A stretch of 64,000 bases of DNA from Phycisphaerae bacterium (GCA_016927755.1 JAFGLZ010000031.1:1-64000); one strand, 5' to 3'. Counted from the first letter of the stretch, positions 9,159-18,108 are shown. Notes: generated by a model not told the origin, from the letters alone. Numbers and translations are program-made.

Positions 9159-9164
9159 TATAAT
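9159..9164 (+). promoter_or_regulatory. Candidate -10 box TATAAT ahead of the PLP enzyme
   Basis: A perfect TATAAT at 9159-9164 lies about 110 bp upstream of the 9276 start. The -35 region is weak (TGGTTG at 9136-9141, 17 bp away). A hairpin CTGATC...GATCAG follows in the leader. No known SAM riboswitch could be recognised there. Confidence 0.35.
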
Positions 9165-9275
9165 CTGCTCCTTGCTCTCGCGATAGAGGACTTGGGTCTT
9201 GAAGGGGACGGGACGGGGCTGATCCGATGGACGATCAGGCATGCCCGGCGCTAACACGGTCAACCGGAGTCGACA

Positions 9276-10469
9276 ATGACACGCTTCACGGACCAGCGGA
9301 CGGGACACATGGACACCGACGCCGTGCATTGCGGCGAGCGGCGATGGCGCGGGTCGGTGACGACGCCGATCGCATTCACGAGCACGTTCGTGTTCAAGGA
9401 CATGGAAGAGGTCCGCGCATACGGGCAGGGCGAGACGCCGCACTATGAGTACGGCCGCTACGGCAACCCGACGCGGGAGGCCGGCGAGCGGAAGCTGGCC
9501 GCGCTGGAGGACGCCGAGCGGTGCCTGCTCTTCGACACGGGGATGAGCGCGATCACGTCATCCATCATGGCCCTGTGCAAGACGGGCGATCACATCGTCA
9601 TCACCGACGACGCGTACAAGCAGACGCTGGTCTTCGTGACGAAAGTGCTGCCGCCGAAGTTCGGCGTGACGTCGACGGTGGTCCCGATGGGCGACTACCA
9701 GGCGATGGCGGACGCGATCAGGCCAGAGACGGTGCTGATCGTGTCGGAGACGCCGACCAACCCCTATCTGAACATCGCCGACATCGACGAGGTGGTCCGA
9801 ATCGCGCGGGACCGGCGCGTGTTGAGCATGATCGACAGCACGTTCGCCACGGCCTACAACCAGAAGCCGCTGACGCAGGGCGTCGATTTCGTGATCACGA
9901 GCGCGACCAAGTACATCGGCGGGCACAACGACCTGCTGGGCGGAGCCGTGCTGGGCAAATCGGATCTGCTGGAGCCGATCCACCAGTGGCATCGAACCAC
10001 CGGCGGCGTGATCGACTCGATGAGTTGCTACCTTCTCCTCCGCGGCCTGAAGACGTTCACGCTTCGGATGGCCCGTCTCAACAGCACGGCCCAAATGGTG
10101 GCCGAGTTCCTGGAAAGCCACGCCAAGGTCCGGAAGGTCTACTACCCGGGTCTGCCGAGCCATCGGCATCATGAGCTGGCCAAGCGGATGATGAAGGGGT
10201 TCGGGGCCGTGGTGACGTTCGAGATCAACGGCGACCTGCGGGACACGATGGCGTTCTTCAACGAGCTGCGGCTGTGCATGTTGGCCCCGAGCTTCGGCGG
10301 GCCCGAGACGCTGATCACTCACCCGGCCGGGATGAGCTACTACAAAGAGACGCGCGAGGAAAGGTATCGCCTCGGCATCGTCGACGAGTTGGTGCGTCTG
10401 TCCGTGGGGCTGGAGGATCCTCAGGACATCATCGAGGACCTGGACCGTGGCCTGTCGAAGGTGCGGTAG
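9276..10469 (+). CDS. Trans-sulfuration PLP enzyme (Cys/Met metabolism family)
   Basis: A 397-aa fold-type I PLP enzyme of the cystathionine gamma-synthase / cystathionine lyase / O-acylhomoserine sulfhydrylase family, cytoplasmic. The PLP lysine is K212 in SATKYIGGHNDLLGG, D187 (MIDSTFAT) binds the pyridine nitrogen, and YGRYGNPT (59-66) supplies the phosphate-binding tyrosine and arginine from the partner subunit. The start ATG has GGAG about 9 bases upstream; an internal ATG at 9309 (MDTDAVHCG) is closer to the usual family N-terminus. The sequence alone does not separate gamma-synthase from gamma-lyase activity. The next gene starts 14 bp downstream on the same strand but is unrelated in function. 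Confidence 0.88.
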   Translation: MTRFTDQRTGHMDTDAVHCGERRWRGSVTTPIAFTSTFVFKDMEEVRAYGQGETPHYEYGRYGNPTREAGERKLAALEDAERCLLFDTGMSAITSSIMALCKTGDHIVITDDAYKQTLVFVTKVLPPKFGVTSTVVPMGDYQAMADAIRPETVLIVSETPTNPYLNIADIDEVVRIARDRRVLSMIDSTFATAYNQKPLTQGVDFVITSATKYIGGHNDLLGGAVLGKSDLLEPIHQWHRTTGGVIDSMSCYLLLRGLKTFTLRMARLNSTAQMVAEFLESHAKVRKVYYPGLPSHRHHELAKRMMKGFGAVVTFEINGDLRDTMAFFNELRLCMLAPSFGGPETLITHPAGMSYYKETREERYRLGIVDELVRLSVGLEDPQDIIEDLDRGLSKVR

Positions 10470-10483
10470 CGGATCGGAATGGA

Positions 10484-12022
10484 ATGTCGGATAGCCTCGA
10501 ACGACCGAGAGCCGAGCCGAGCCTCACATCCACTCCGTCCATTCCTCGATCGATCGTCGTGGGGTGCTCGATTGGCATTGGCGCGCTTGCGGCGTTTCTG
10601 GCGTTCTACCGCGTAACAGCCTGCATGCCCTGGGCCGACGAGATGCAGACCGTCGGCTACTGCCTGGGGAGTTGGGGCGACGGTCTTCGCCTGGCCACGC
10701 ACAGCCAGAACATGCCCGTCGGCTACTGGCTGCTCAGCAAGATCCTGTTGAGCATCACGGGGCCGAACTTCACGACGATGCGTGTGGCCTCGGGGGTGGG
10801 GTTCGTTCTGTTCGCCGTGCTGGCCTTCCGGCTCTTGATCCGATGGTCGCCGGCGACCGTGGCGCTGATGGCCACGCTGACCGTCGTCCTGCATCCGGCG
10901 CTGGTGTGGCACGCCCGTGACGGGCGCGTCTACGCAATCCTGCTGTTGGTCGAAACGGCCAGCGTCGCGCTGATGATCGCACGCCCGTTTCGGGGACGGG
11001 CGGCGCTGTGGGTGCTGACATCGGCGGGGATGGTATACCTGCACCATCATGCGCTGTTCGTGCTGGCGATCGAGGTGCTGGTGATCCTGGACCGGCGGCT
11101 AGATCTGCGACGTGCGGCGCCATGGGCGCTGGCGCTGGCGGCGCCCGACCTGATGCTCGTGTACCTGGCGATGGGCTCACCGAACGTGGCGAGCCAGGTG
11201 TTCGGAGCGGGGCAGACATTCGCGCCGAACCTGCTGATGGCGGTGGATCGGATCGGGGCGGGAATTCCGGAGATGATGCCGCTGCCGCCGCCGCCGCTGC
11301 CGCAGACATGGTGTCAGGCGCTTGGAGGGGGCATCCTGCTCGTGGCGACGGTCATCACGGCGATTCGGGGCAAGACCGTCCACAGTTGGCTGGGGCTCGG
11401 GGCAATCTGGTTGCTCATCGTTCCGGCCGCGGCTCACGACGCGTTGGACGTCTTCTACGACCCACGGTTCATCGTCGTCGTCATCCCGTTAGTCCTTGTG
11501 TGGCTCATGGGCGCCCTGACGTCAATTCCATCACGCTGGCCGGCCCTGATCGCGGCTGCGGGGCTGAGTGGGGTGTTCATCTGGACGGACCTGAACGTGA
11601 TCCGACCGCACATCTCGCCGTATCGCCCGGCGACAAAGGAGATGGTGGAGGACATCGCCTCTCGTCCAGGGAAAATCGTGGTGCATCCTGGGTACTTGAT
11701 CGGCTGCTGGCCGTTACCGGACGGGTTCAAGACGGCAGGAGGCGTGGTCTTGTCCGAGACGGGGGCAATGGTCGGAGTGGAAAAGGAGATGGCGGACGAG
11801 AACGCGGGCCGCTACTCGCCGGAGATGCCGTGGAGCCGGTTCCGCCGAGAGGTCGTGGGCGGTGAATCCTTCACGGTGATCCAGGGGGCGCCTGGGTTCT
11901 ATCCGAGGCAACAAATCAGCTTCGCCGTCCCGGACGAGCCGTGGGAGACGGGCTATCGGTGCCGGCGGCTGTGGCCGGACTATCCGTTCGCGACGATCAT
12001 TCGGTTCGAGCGAACCCGATAG
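10484..12022 (+). CDS. Membrane glycosyltransferase-like protein (GT39/ArnT type)
   Basis: About 512 residues from the ATG at 10484. After a short basic N-terminus comes a first helix (SIVVGCSIGIGALAAFLAFY) and then a loop with PWADEMQTVGY. The acidic pair DE in the first periplasmic loop is the catalytic signature position of GT39/ArnT-like polyprenyl-phosphate sugar transferases. About ten further helices follow, then a soluble C-terminal domain of roughly 130 residues. An upstream in-frame extension to 10274 overlaps the PLP enzyme and is not protein-like, so it was left out. Donor and acceptor are unknown; the likely role is transfer of a lipid-linked sugar at the outer face of the inner membrane. 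Confidence 0.65.
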   Translation: MSDSLERPRAEPSLTSTPSIPRSIVVGCSIGIGALAAFLAFYRVTACMPWADEMQTVGYCLGSWGDGLRLATHSQNMPVGYWLLSKILLSITGPNFTTMRVASGVGFVLFAVLAFRLLIRWSPATVALMATLTVVLHPALVWHARDGRVYAILLLVETASVALMIARPFRGRAALWVLTSAGMVYLHHHALFVLAIEVLVILDRRLDLRRAAPWALALAAPDLMLVYLAMGSPNVASQVFGAGQTFAPNLLMAVDRIGAGIPEMMPLPPPPLPQTWCQALGGGILLVATVITAIRGKTVHSWLGLGAIWLLIVPAAAHDALDVFYDPRFIVVVIPLVLVWLMGALTSIPSRWPALIAAAGLSGVFIWTDLNVIRPHISPYRPATKEMVEDIASRPGKIVVHPGYLIGCWPLPDGFKTAGGVVLSETGAMVGVEKEMADENAGRYSPEMPWSRFRREVVGGESFTVIQGAPGFYPRQQISFAVPDEPWETGYRCRRLWPDYPFATIIRFERTR

Positions 12023-12085
12023 GTGGGAGAAGGGAAACGCCCTCTTCAGGTCGCATGTCGTCGGACTCCCCGGGCGGGAATGCCG

Positions 12086-14002
12086 TCACCGTGGTTGCTC
12101 GGCCCACCACTTCTCCCACTTCGCGGAGTCGTAGCCGAAGTCCTTCTTGGTGGCTTTCTCTAGCACCCCGACGGCGTAGCCCTGGACTTGTCCGTCGGGA
12201 TCGCCGGTCGCCTCGACGAGGAGCGGGAAGGCGATTGCCTTGGTGCGCGTCGAGACGAGCGCCTTGAGAGCGGCGAGTCGAACGGAACCGTGCCGACTCT
12301 TGCAGGCCTTCTGAAGCGGCTCGATCAGGTGCTCAACGTGTTTGCCCTCGAGAGCGGCCTCAACGGCGGGCAGGGCCACGTCGTCCTCATCGTCGAGAAT
12401 GGCCTTGGCCAGGAAGGGTCGGAGGGCCTCGCCCTCGACGCCCTTGATGCCGCGGATGGCGAAGCGTCTGACGTCAGGGTCCTTGTCGTCGAGGGCAGCG
12501 ACAACGAGGGGCAGGACGTCGGGCCCCTGGACGTGGACGAAGAACCAGGCGGCACTGCGTCTGACGGCGGAGTCGGGGTCCTTCAGCAGCTTGGCGATGA
12601 CGTCGGCGTCGGTCGCGCCGGAGGTGCGGGCGACGGCGAGGGCCGCCCCGCGGCGAACCGCCGCGTCGCGATCGTCGATGAGTGTGAGCGCGATCGGGCG
12701 AGCGGAAGACATGGCGAGTCTGCCGAGCCCGGCGGCGACAGCCCGGCGTACCGCAGGGTCCTTGTCCGACGCGAAGGGGGAAAGTAGCACGGGGATCTTT
12801 GGCGAGAAGATGATGCTGAGGCGGTCGACGGCGTCCGCCCTGGCCGCGCCGACGGCATCCCGAGCCCCGCCGGCCATCTTGGCGAGCATGGAACCGTCCT
12901 TGCACAGGCCGAATCGGTCGATGACGTGACCGTCGACGGCATAGGCGGTCAGGGTCATGAGCGGTCCGGCCACGTCGACGATGCAGAAGTGGTGAACGAC
13001 CTCGGCCTCGGCGGTAAAGGGCTCCTTGAGCGTGGGATAGAGCGGCGCGCCGCCGCCGCCGGTGATCACGTAGTGGATGCCCGCGGCGTCGTCTCGCTGG
13101 CCGGAACGCATGGGGAAGATCCGCTCGTAGTTGTGGTTGTGGCCGTTGAAGGCGACGTCGACGCCGCCCGCTTCCAGCGCGGGACACAGAAGCTTCTGAT
13201 GCGGCAGGCTACCGCCTCGACTGGGATGGCTGGAATACGGCGGGTGGTGGAAGACGGCGAACTTCCAGGCAAAGTCGCCGTCCTTCAACTCGCCGGCGAG
13301 CCATTGGCCCTGATCGGAATCGGGCGCGAAGTAGTTGGGCTTGCGGTAGCAGGAGTCAATCATGAAGAACTTGGCGTTGCCGAAGACGAAGGCGTAGTAC
13401 CACTCAGGATCGGGCAGGCTGAACAGGTCGATGTAGTTCTTCCCGTTGCCTTCGTGGTTGCCGAGGGCGGGGTAGATGGGCACGCCGTGGCAGAGCTCGG
13501 CGAGCGGCGTGAAGAACTCGGGCCCCCAAACTCCGTCCTTATTGCCGTCGCTGACGAGGTCGCCCGTGTTGATGACGAACGCCGGGCGATGCTTGGCCAT
13601 GGCGGCGGCGACCTTGGCGTGGACGTCGGGGTGACTGCGGTTGTCGCCGTAGACGGCGAATCGGTACGGTGAGGTCGGCTTGACGGCGGTCCGGAAGGCG
13701 AAGGGGCCGGCGGTGGCGTCGCCGACGGTGATACGATACTGGTAGGCGGTCTCTGGCTGGAGCCCCGTGAGGCGGACCTCCTGGATCTCGCGGTCGCCGA
13801 GGCTTGGGGTCTTCCGATCCAGTTTGGCCCCGAGGCCGTATTCGACGCGTCCGGCCACGGGCTGGTCGGTCTCCCACATGACGGTAACGGAATCGGTGGT
13901 GAGATTCTGCAAGTACGGTCCCTTGACGAGGGTGACGGCAAGGGCGTCGGCCAAGCCGGTCGTGAGAGTGAGCAGCATGCAGGTTGTCAGCAGACGTTTC
14001 AT
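12086..14002 (-). CDS. Secreted metallophosphoesterase with C-terminal HEAT repeats
   Basis: 638 aa with a Sec signal peptide (1 to about 22), a purple-acid-phosphatase-type fibronectin-like domain (about 25-105), a calcineurin-like phosphoesterase domain (112-385) and a HEAT-repeat domain (about 395-625). Metal ligands are visible: GDN (D120, N121), NTGD (D148), GNHE (N182, H183), FHH (H252) and GHNH (H288, H290). The HEAT part has recurrent D(P/R)D.AVRR.AA units, usually a protein-binding scaffold. The start has AGGAGT five bases upstream and a promoter at 14044-14072. It should act in the periplasm or outside the cell; substrate unknown. The phosphatase-HEAT fusion is uncommon. Confidence 0.85.
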   Translation of the reverse strand: MKRLLTTCMLLTLTTGLADALAVTLVKGPYLQNLTTDSVTVMWETDQPVAGRVEYGLGAKLDRKTPSLGDREIQEVRLTGLQPETAYQYRITVGDATAGPFAFRTAVKPTSPYRFAVYGDNRSHPDVHAKVAAAMAKHRPAFVINTGDLVSDGNKDGVWGPEFFTPLAELCHGVPIYPALGNHEGNGKNYIDLFSLPDPEWYYAFVFGNAKFFMIDSCYRKPNYFAPDSDQGQWLAGELKDGDFAWKFAVFHHPPYSSHPSRGGSLPHQKLLCPALEAGGVDVAFNGHNHNYERIFPMRSGQRDDAAGIHYVITGGGGAPLYPTLKEPFTAEAEVVHHFCIVDVAGPLMTLTAYAVDGHVIDRFGLCKDGSMLAKMAGGARDAVGAARADAVDRLSIIFSPKIPVLLSPFASDKDPAVRRAVAAGLGRLAMSSARPIALTLIDDRDAAVRRGAALAVARTSGATDADVIAKLLKDPDSAVRRSAAWFFVHVQGPDVLPLVVAALDDKDPDVRRFAIRGIKGVEGEALRPFLAKAILDDEDDVALPAVEAALEGKHVEHLIEPLQKACKSRHGSVRLAALKALVSTRTKAIAFPLLVEATGDPDGQVQGYAVGVLEKATKKDFGYDSAKWEKWWAEQPR

Positions 14003-14043
14003 CGTTCACTCCTGGGAAGTCAGCTCTCGATGTCCCATAGCCC

Positions 14044-14072
14044 CTTTTAGCGAGGATCGACGGCTTGTGCAA
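14044..14072 (-). promoter_or_regulatory. Candidate sigma70 promoter for the metallophosphoesterase gene
   Basis: Read on the minus strand: TTGCAC, 17-bp spacer, TAAAAG. It lies about 45 bp upstream of the start codon. The -35 matches consensus at 4 of 6, the -10 at 3 of 6. Confidence 0.4.
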
Positions 14073-14185
14073 TTGGCTCGATCGAACCCTCGGTGCGGGC
14101 CTTGCGTCATGAGGCCGATTCACCACAATACATCCGTCGCGTACCGATTGTTTGTCTAGTATTGATGCACGAGGAGTCCACGCCC

Positions 14186-15217
14186 ATGACCATCCGTCCG
14201 CTATCGCTCAGATTCACGGCAACCCTGATCGTTGTTGCGTCCTATCTGCTCTGCGTCCATGGCCCCGGTCTTTCGATGGCCGAGGAGCCCGAGTATCCCC
14301 GGATCGACGCGGCGGTGGGGTATGAGGTCGACGCTTCGTGGCCGAAACGTCCGAAGGAGGTGACTTGGGGAGCGTGTACGGGCGTGACGGTCGATGCGGA
14401 CGACAACGTCTACGTCTATACGCGCGGGACGCCTCCGGTTCAGGTCTACGCTCCGGACGGGCGATACGTTCGGGGATGGGGGCAGGAGGTGTTGAAGTCG
14501 GCACACTTCATCCACATCGACCCCAAGGGGAACGTCTGGGTTCCGGACCTGGATACGCACACGATCCGGAAGTTCACGCCGGAGGGCAAGCTGTTGCTGA
14601 CGATCGGTACGGAGGGCGAGAGCGGGTGCGACGAGAAGCACTTCTGGCTGCCGACGGACATCGCGGTGAGCCCGGCGGGCGACGTCTTCGTGGCGGACGG
14701 GTACGGCAATTCGCGTATCGTTCACTTCGACGGCGAAGGGAAGTTCGTCAAGGCCTGGGGCAAACTGGGGGTGGGGCCGGGCGAGTTCAGCATCGTTCAC
14801 GCGATCGAGCTGGACTCGAAGGGTCGAATCTACGAGTGCGATCGGAACACGGCGCGCGTTCAGGTCTTCACCCAGGACGGCAAGCTGCTCTGCGAGTGGC
14901 GGAACCTTCTGGTGCCGTGGGGCATTCACATCACGCCAAAGGACGAGATCTGGATTTGCGGCTCGTCTCCGATGCGTTGGGGCAAGGAGGGCGGCTTCGG
15001 CGGCCCACCGAAAGATCAGCTCATCATGCGGTTCGACCGCCAGGGCAAGGCACAGCAGCTCTGGACGATGCCGATCTGTCCGGAAGACAAGCCGCAGCCG
15101 GGCGCCTTCAACGTCCTTCACGGAATCGCGGTGGATTCCAAGGGAAACGTCTATCTGGGCGACGTGAACGGCAAACGGGTCCAGAAGTTCGTCCGCCTGC
15201 CGGCGGGGAGGCCTTAG
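14186..15217 (+). CDS. Secreted NHL-repeat beta-propeller protein
   Basis: About 343 residues. The ATG at 14186 has GAGGAG nine bases upstream and gives a Sec signal peptide (hydrophobic FTATLIVVASYLLCVHGPGLSMA, here only partly quoted by its core, TATLIVVASYLL). The mature part holds about five to six NHL repeats, each with the pattern of a turn plus G.F/VQVF..DG: for example FIHIDPKGNVWVPDLDTHTI, DIAVSPAGDVFVADGYGNS and GIAVDSKGNVYLGDVNGKR. Such six-bladed propellers bind ligands or show lyase-type activity; here the role is unknown. In planctomycetes similar proteins are often annotated as peptidyl-alpha-hydroxyglycine lyase-like. It is followed directly by a broken DUF2961 fragment. Confidence 0.8.
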   Translation: MTIRPLSLRFTATLIVVASYLLCVHGPGLSMAEEPEYPRIDAAVGYEVDASWPKRPKEVTWGACTGVTVDADDNVYVYTRGTPPVQVYAPDGRYVRGWGQEVLKSAHFIHIDPKGNVWVPDLDTHTIRKFTPEGKLLLTIGTEGESGCDEKHFWLPTDIAVSPAGDVFVADGYGNSRIVHFDGEGKFVKAWGKLGVGPGEFSIVHAIELDSKGRIYECDRNTARVQVFTQDGKLLCEWRNLLVPWGIHITPKDEIWICGSSPMRWGKEGGFGGPPKDQLIMRFDRQGKAQQLWTMPICPEDKPQPGAFNVLHGIAVDSKGNVYLGDVNGKRVQKFVRLPAGRP

Positions 15218-15221
15218 GGCG

Positions 15222-15560
15222 CACGGAGAGGATTACTTCTGCACGGGCTACGGCATGGGCCTGTATCAGACGCCCTGTCACGGCTGCCCGCTCTATCACT
15301 ACCACAGATCAAACGAGGATCCAGACGATCTGGTCCGCATGTACCGGTGGCATGTGAAGGACCCGATCCGGTATCAACGTAGCCTCGACAAGGTCGCGAT
15401 CCGGCAGATCGGCTGGAAGAACGGGCTGTACGAGCGCATCGACGAGTGGTCCAGCGTCGCCTACTGGTACCAGGTCGAGCCGCACAATCCCTTCCCAAAG
15501 CTGCCCGAGCCGGCCGCTCGGACCGCGAACATCGACGTCGTGCCCAAGGCGGAAGAGTAG
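15222..15560 (+). pseudogene. DUF2961 C-terminal remnant
   Basis: The reading frame encodes HGEDYFCTGYG then, from the first ATG at 15255, about 100 residues containing RMYRWHVKDPIRYQRSL and DEWSSVAYWYQVEPHNPFP. These match the C-terminal half of DUF2961 proteins; compare GTGTEDYFCSAWG, CAYRWHIHDPIVFNTGI and DDYASVAFWYQ in the intact gene at 26972-28627. The N-terminal ~250 residues of a DUF2961 domain and a signal peptide are missing, and the fragment starts only a few bases after the NHL gene stop. It is most simply a 5'-deleted gene; an assembly junction is the alternative. It is short, has no good ribosome binding site, and is unlikely to be functional. Confidence 0.7.
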
Positions 15561-15586
15561 CCGGCTCCTGGGATGGACTGCGACGA

Positions 15587-16645
15587 TCAGGCGGATGAAG
15601 GGGAGCTGTCGCGCGCAGGACGCTTGGCGTTCTCCACCGTCCGAGAGAGATCCGAATCCTTGACCATGGCCAGGAATCTCGCGCGGGCGCGGTCGTCGAG
15701 TTTGGCGAAAAGGCGTCGGGCGAAGCCGGTGAGCGAGCCCATGGTGGCGCGGAGCAGTTCGCGAAGGACCGTGGCCTGGCGGTCGGCCTCGGCGCAGGCG
15801 AAGCGTCGGGCGAAGCCGTCGAGGGCGGCTTGTTCGAGGCGCGAGGCCATTTCGGGCTTGATGACGGCATCCATCCCGTCGTCCTCCTGACGCGCGAGCT
15901 TCAGCAAGACCTGAAACGCATCATCGGCATCGAGGATGGAGCGAATCTCGACCATGAGGGCTTCCTCGCAGTTGAGGATTCGGCCGAGGGAACTCTTGAA
16001 ATCGCGGGCGAACTGTCGTTTGGAGGTCCAGGCCTCGGGATCAGGGATGAGCAGCCGCTCCTCGACGAATCGTCGAATGAGGTGGCGACGGTCCTTGCGT
16101 CCGCGTGGGGCGGCGCAAAGCCGATCGGCCGCCTCTCGCACTGCCGCTTCGTACATGGCGCGGACCCGAGCGGCCAGGTCGATCTCACCGCCGCGCCAGC
16201 AGCGTCCGACTTGGGCTGCGCGCCCGGCGGGACGATGTCGATTCTCGCTGACGTCCCTGCACTGCACGGCGTCGTCGTCGAAGTTGTAGGTGCGGGCCAG
16301 GGCCGGTTCGGGCTTGTATCTCGATGAACCGCGTGTTTGCTCGCGGCGCTCCTTGGCTCGCTTGACCGATATGACGGGGAAGCGAACGGTGGAGAATCGC
16401 TCGTAGAGCGCGACGCTGATGACGTGATGGATGCGGGGGATGGCGTACGCGGCGAACGAGCCGTGGCGTTTGGGATCGTGATTTCTGGCCGCCTCCATAA
16501 GCGCCAGCGAGCCCTCCTGGAACAGGTCCGCGTACTCGCGATCTCGGTTCGATCCGTGGGGCAGGCGGACGTAGCGGCGGATGTGGACGTTGACCAGGCC
16601 GAGGTTCTTCTCGACCAGCTCGCGCTGCTGCTCGGTGAGTTTCAC
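15587..16645 (-). CDS. Divergent sigma70-family RNA polymerase sigma factor
   Basis: 352 aa from a GTG at 16645 with GGAGG six bases upstream. Region 2 is clear: the KNLGLVNVHIRRY helix, the core-binding DLFQEGSLALMEAARNHDP (2.2) and FAAYAIPRIHHVISVALYE (2.3-2.4), then the start of region 3 (FPVISVKRAKER). Further on, TSKRQFARDFKSSLGRIL has the spacing of a region 4.2 helix-turn-helix, but it is weak. About 110 residues follow that match nothing I know. It lacks the ECF pattern and is closer to group 3. A long open N-terminal extension to 17023 is rejected as non-coding. A consensus-like promoter at 17012-17040 implies a leader of about 360 nt. Confidence 0.8.
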   Translation of the reverse strand: MKLTEQQRELVEKNLGLVNVHIRRYVRLPHGSNRDREYADLFQEGSLALMEAARNHDPKRHGSFAAYAIPRIHHVISVALYERFSTVRFPVISVKRAKERREQTRGSSRYKPEPALARTYNFDDDAVQCRDVSENRHRPAGRAAQVGRCWRGGEIDLAARVRAMYEAAVREAADRLCAAPRGRKDRRHLIRRFVEERLLIPDPEAWTSKRQFARDFKSSLGRILNCEEALMVEIRSILDADDAFQVLLKLARQEDDGMDAVIKPEMASRLEQAALDGFARRFACAEADRQATVLRELLRATMGSLTGFARRLFAKLDDRARARFLAMVKDSDLSRTVENAKRPARDSSPSSA

Positions 16646-17289
16646 GGCATTCCTCCAGGTCTCCCGGACGCATTCCGCGGGAAGGAGCGGCGGGACCAGT
16701 ACGGTCAGTCCGCCGCCGTTGGTGTCCCCAGCGGATCGGGACGGTCGATACGGATCATGTTGTCCAAAGGGGTCTTGCCAAAGAGCGATCATGCACCGAG
16801 AGGTTCGTGCGGTGAACCGATTCGTCTCGGCCGGCGCGCCAGAGCCCGTCGGAGCGGTGACCGCCCCACGTGACGATCGGTGAACCCACGCGCTGCTGGC
16901 CGAAGGTGTTTCCCCCGGAACGCGAATCGGGCACCGTTCATGGAAGGCGTGACCCTCCCCGGCCGGTTCGCCACGCCGACAGCTCACCGGAGGGAACGCC
17001 AGTAATAACCTAACATACGCCAAACTTCATGGATTGTCAAACGTCAAGCTGCACGTATGCGGCGGCATGCGTGTTCTCAAGGAGGCGTAACCCATCCATC
17101 TATAACTCCTTGCAAGCATTAGCAGAAGAGACGACTTTGAGAAAATGATCTTGCGCGAATGGAGCGGACGAGGGATGTTCGTGGTACGATCTAGTCGCTA
17201 GTTGACGCACCCAACCGTCAGGCCCCTGGAGCTGGACCAGGAGTTAGCTGGCTGGCGCTGGGAGGCCAGTTGACGTTCTCAAAACCGCG
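16646..17289. other. Gap between divergent genes: promoter and long sigma-factor leader
   Basis: No gene is supported here. The minus-strand half (16646-17005) would be the 5' leader of the sigma-factor mRNA if the promoter at 17012-17040 is used. The rest, 17041-17289, is AT-richer than its surroundings and should carry the promoter of the plus-strand gene at 17290, but no convincing boxes were found. Confidence 0.6.
17012..17040 (-). promoter_or_regulatory. Strong sigma70-type promoter for the sigma-factor gene
   Basis: On the minus strand: TTGACA (rc of 17035-17040), 17-bp spacer, TATGTT (rc of 17012-17017). The -35 is a perfect match and the spacer is optimal. The predicted transcript start is near 17005, about 360 nt from the GTG start. 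Confidence 0.65.
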
Positions 17290-18108
17290 ATGATGCATAC
17301 GCCCCCGCAATCCGATGCCGAAGCCTTGGAGCCGAGCCACGGCGGGTCTCCGCACCCTCTTCGGGTCCTGACGTTCAACACGTTCCTGGGACGCCGGCTG
17401 GACGAGGTGTCTCAGGTGCTGCGGACGACGCAGCCTGACATCGCGTTCCTTCAGGAGTTGGTGGTGTACCGTTACAGCGGATGGGCGTGGAATCAGGCCG
17501 AGGGTCTGGCCCGCGAGTTCGGGATGGACCACGTGTATCAGCGGATCGTGTGGCGGAGGGGGACGGAGATCGGGTTGGCCGTGTTGACGCGGGGAAAGCT
17601 CATCGACCCGACGGTGATTGAAGGGACATCGGAGCGTCCAACGGGGATCTCGGCACGTGTGAGCTTCAACGGACGGTCCGTCAGCGTCGCCGCGGTGCAC
17701 TTGGCCAGCGTGCCGAGGCCGTTGATCGTGGGGTACCCGCTGGTCATGCCAACGCACCGTCGCCAAACGGCCAGCGCGATCCGCCGACTGGAAGAGCTTG
17801 GGGGCCCGGCGATCATGGCCGGTGACTTGAACACGATCCCCGGGACGCCTGCGCACCGGCTGGCTTGCCGGCACATGACGGATGCCGCGCTCACCGCGGG
17901 CGACAGCACAGGCACGCGCCGAACCCTCGGGGTCCCGCTTCGGATCGACTACGTCTTCACGTCATCACACTTCACATGTCAGAAGTACCGGGTGTTGCCC
18001 GTATCGGGGTCGGATCACAGGCCGGTGGAGGTGTCGCTGGCGTGGAACGACGGGCCGCCCGCAAGCGGCGCTACTTCCGATCCCGGCGAATCTCGAAGTA
18101 CAGCTTGA
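17290..18108 (+). CDS. Endonuclease/exonuclease/phosphatase family protein
   Basis: 272 aa. The EEP fold is shown by RVLTFNTF (N30), the metal-binding glutamate in AFLQEL (E56), VAAVHLAS, AGDLNTIPGTP (D and N) near the middle, and the C-terminal RIDYVFTSS and SDHRPVEVSLAW with the catalytic Asp-His. All core catalytic residues of the superfamily are present. Substrates range from DNA to phosphoinositides and sphingomyelin and cannot be told from this sequence; there is no signal peptide. The gene converges with the GT2 gene and overlaps its end by 38 bp (18071-18108). No clear ribosome binding site precedes the ATG; a second ATG lies three bases on. Confidence 0.82.
   Translation: MMHTPPQSDAEALEPSHGGSPHPLRVLTFNTFLGRRLDEVSQVLRTTQPDIAFLQELVVYRYSGWAWNQAEGLAREFGMDHVYQRIVWRRGTEIGLAVLTRGKLIDPTVIEGTSERPTGISARVSFNGRSVSVAAVHLASVPRPLIVGYPLVMPTHRRQTASAIRRLEELGGPAIMAGDLNTIPGTPAHRLACRHMTDAALTAGDSTGTRRTLGVPLRIDYVFTSSHFTCQKYRVLPVSGSDHRPVEVSLAWNDGPPASGATSDPGESRSTA

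Noticed and set aside
9164..9275. Possible SAM riboswitch before the PLP enzyme
   Set aside because: Only one short hairpin; no conserved SAM-I, -II or -IV core could be found by eye.
12026..12050. Terminator between the convergent GT39-like and metallophosphoesterase genes
   Set aside because: The hairpin GAAGGG...CCCTCTTC is short and bulged with no T-run.
16646..17023. 126-codon N-terminal extension of the sigma factor
   Set aside because: Not protein-like, no helix pattern; the GTG at 16645 has a good ribosome site and sits at the start of region 2.
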